Shown piece by piece: positions 6,876-7,338 of a DNA stretch of 7,338 bases (positions are counted from its first letter, which is position 1; each line of letters opens with the position of its first letter). The DNA lies in the NCBI GenBank assembly GCA_041628815.1, contig JBFKOL010000220.1, positions 1 through 7,338 of the forward strand, read 5' to 3'. The notes beneath the pieces were generated by a model that was given only the letters and a program-made list of their open reading frames with translations, searched no databases and was not told where the DNA came from. The position numbers were made by a program, and so were the translations under genes. The DNA comes from JBFKOL01 sp041628815. GTDB taxonomy: Bacteria > Bacteroidota > Bacteroidia > Chitinophagales > Saprospiraceae.

Positions 6876-7338
6876 AGTGAAGGTTTTTCCGGTTCCAATC
6901 TATTTTTCCCGATGGTCCAGTACCACAACATGGGTACGAAAACAATACCAAAATAGATACAGGCCAGGATGGGATTGTAAATCGTAATGGAGATGAGTGC
7001 GATTACGGCGATAACGAGGGCCACAACCGGGGTGGCAGGATACATGGGCACCTTGAAAGGCCTCTCCATCTCTGGATTTTTTCGCCTCAGTACAATCAGG
7101 GAAATCATGGATATGATGTACAGTGTCAAGGCTCCAAAGCACGCAATGGTAATGATCTCCGCCGTTTTCCCGGTCAGCAGGGCTGCTATCCCGACCATCA
7201 TATTGAAAATCAAGGCATTGGCAGGTGTTCTGAAGCGGCTATTTACACGGCCCAGGGCTGAGGGAGCCAAGCCGAGACGCCCAAATTCAAAAGTGGCTCG
7301 CCCCGCGGCCAGTATGATGCCATGAAAGGAGGCGATCA
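6872..7338 (-). CDS. APC-superfamily permease, ethanolamine-permease-like (C-terminal part only)
   Basis: The frame is open from the window edge to a TGA at 6872-6874, giving the last 154 residues; the start lies outside. A TTG at 7270 is internal, because the frame continues upstream with conserved sequence 'IASFHGIILAAGRATFEFGR'. This segment and 'ALGRVNSRFRTPANAL', 'CFGALTLYIISMISLIVLRR' and 'ERPFKVPMYPATPVVALVIA' are typical of APC transporters and closest, by recall, to ethanolamine permeases (EatA/Eut type). Four hydrophobic segments are visible, at about 38-56, 59-83, 102-121 and 123-142 of the visible part, followed by a short charged tail. It would import an amine or amino acid across the inner membrane, driven by an ion gradient. 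Its stop overlaps the start of the glutamine-synthetase-like gene by 4 bp, tying the imported substrate to that enzyme. The family is firm; the ethanolamine assignment is tentative. Confidence 0.87.
   Translation of the reverse strand, partial: IASFHGIILAAGRATFEFGRLGLAPSALGRVNSRFRTPANALIFNMMVGIAALLTGKTAEIITIACFGALTLYIISMISLIVLRRKNPEMERPFKVPMYPATPVVALVIAVIALISITIYNPILACIYFGIVFVPMLWYWTIGKNRLEPEKPSL

Noticed and set aside
7268..7270. TTG at 7270 as the start of the permease gene
   Set aside because: The frame continues upstream to the window edge with conserved APC-family sequence, so this is an internal leucine in a gene cut by the window.
6987..7325. 112-aa rightward open frame
   Set aside because: It is antisense to the permease, whose conserved motifs run through the whole stretch.
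1..7338. CRISPR array, tRNA, rRNA, insertion sequence or attachment site
   Set aside because: Reading through both strands I found no regularly spaced repeats, no tRNA-like cloverleaf in the gaps, no transposase motifs and no terminal inverted repeats; nearly all DNA is taken up by the six genes.

Overview
The window looks like chromosome of a Bacteroidota member, most likely from the Saprospiria/Lewinella side. This is inferred from the style of the proteins (a lineage-typical helical orphan protein, and a secreted protein with cadherin-like Ig units), the absence of clear Shine-Dalgarno sites, and the short AT-rich intergenic DNA. No 16S or other marker gene is present, so the taxonomy is tentative. 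Every base is accounted for by six protein genes (two cut by the window ends) and two intergenic gaps of more than 100 bp. I see no tRNA, rRNA, CRISPR array or insertion sequence.

Left part (1-771): the 5' end of a secreted, multi-domain Ig-like protein is read leftward from about 641 and runs off the window. It is divergent from the rightward gene at 772-2223. The 130-bp AT-rich gap between them must hold both promoters and contains a 17-bp dyad at 734-750.

Middle part (772-5484): three rightward genes. The first encodes a 483-aa all-helical protein of a Bacteroidota family of unknown function. After a 192-bp gap holding an open but unproven 52-codon frame comes a tight pair: a 580-aa ABC exporter half-transporter (six-helix membrane domain plus ATPase, no peptidase domain) and, 9 bp later, a 438-aa HlyD-type periplasmic adaptor. 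Together they look like the inner-membrane part of a type I or peptide-export machine. The outer-membrane channel and the cargo are not visible here.

Right part (5493-7338): two leftward genes with overlapping ATGA stop/start, forming an operon. The upstream one (cut by the window end) encodes the C-terminal part of an APC-superfamily amine/amino-acid permease that resembles ethanolamine permeases. The downstream one encodes a 460-aa glutamine-synthetase-fold ligase that keeps the metal and ATP residues but lacks the ammonium-site glutamate. The pairing suggests import of an amine (ethanolamine, putrescine or similar) followed by gamma-glutamylation. This operon converges on the exporter operon, with only 8 bp between the stop codons.
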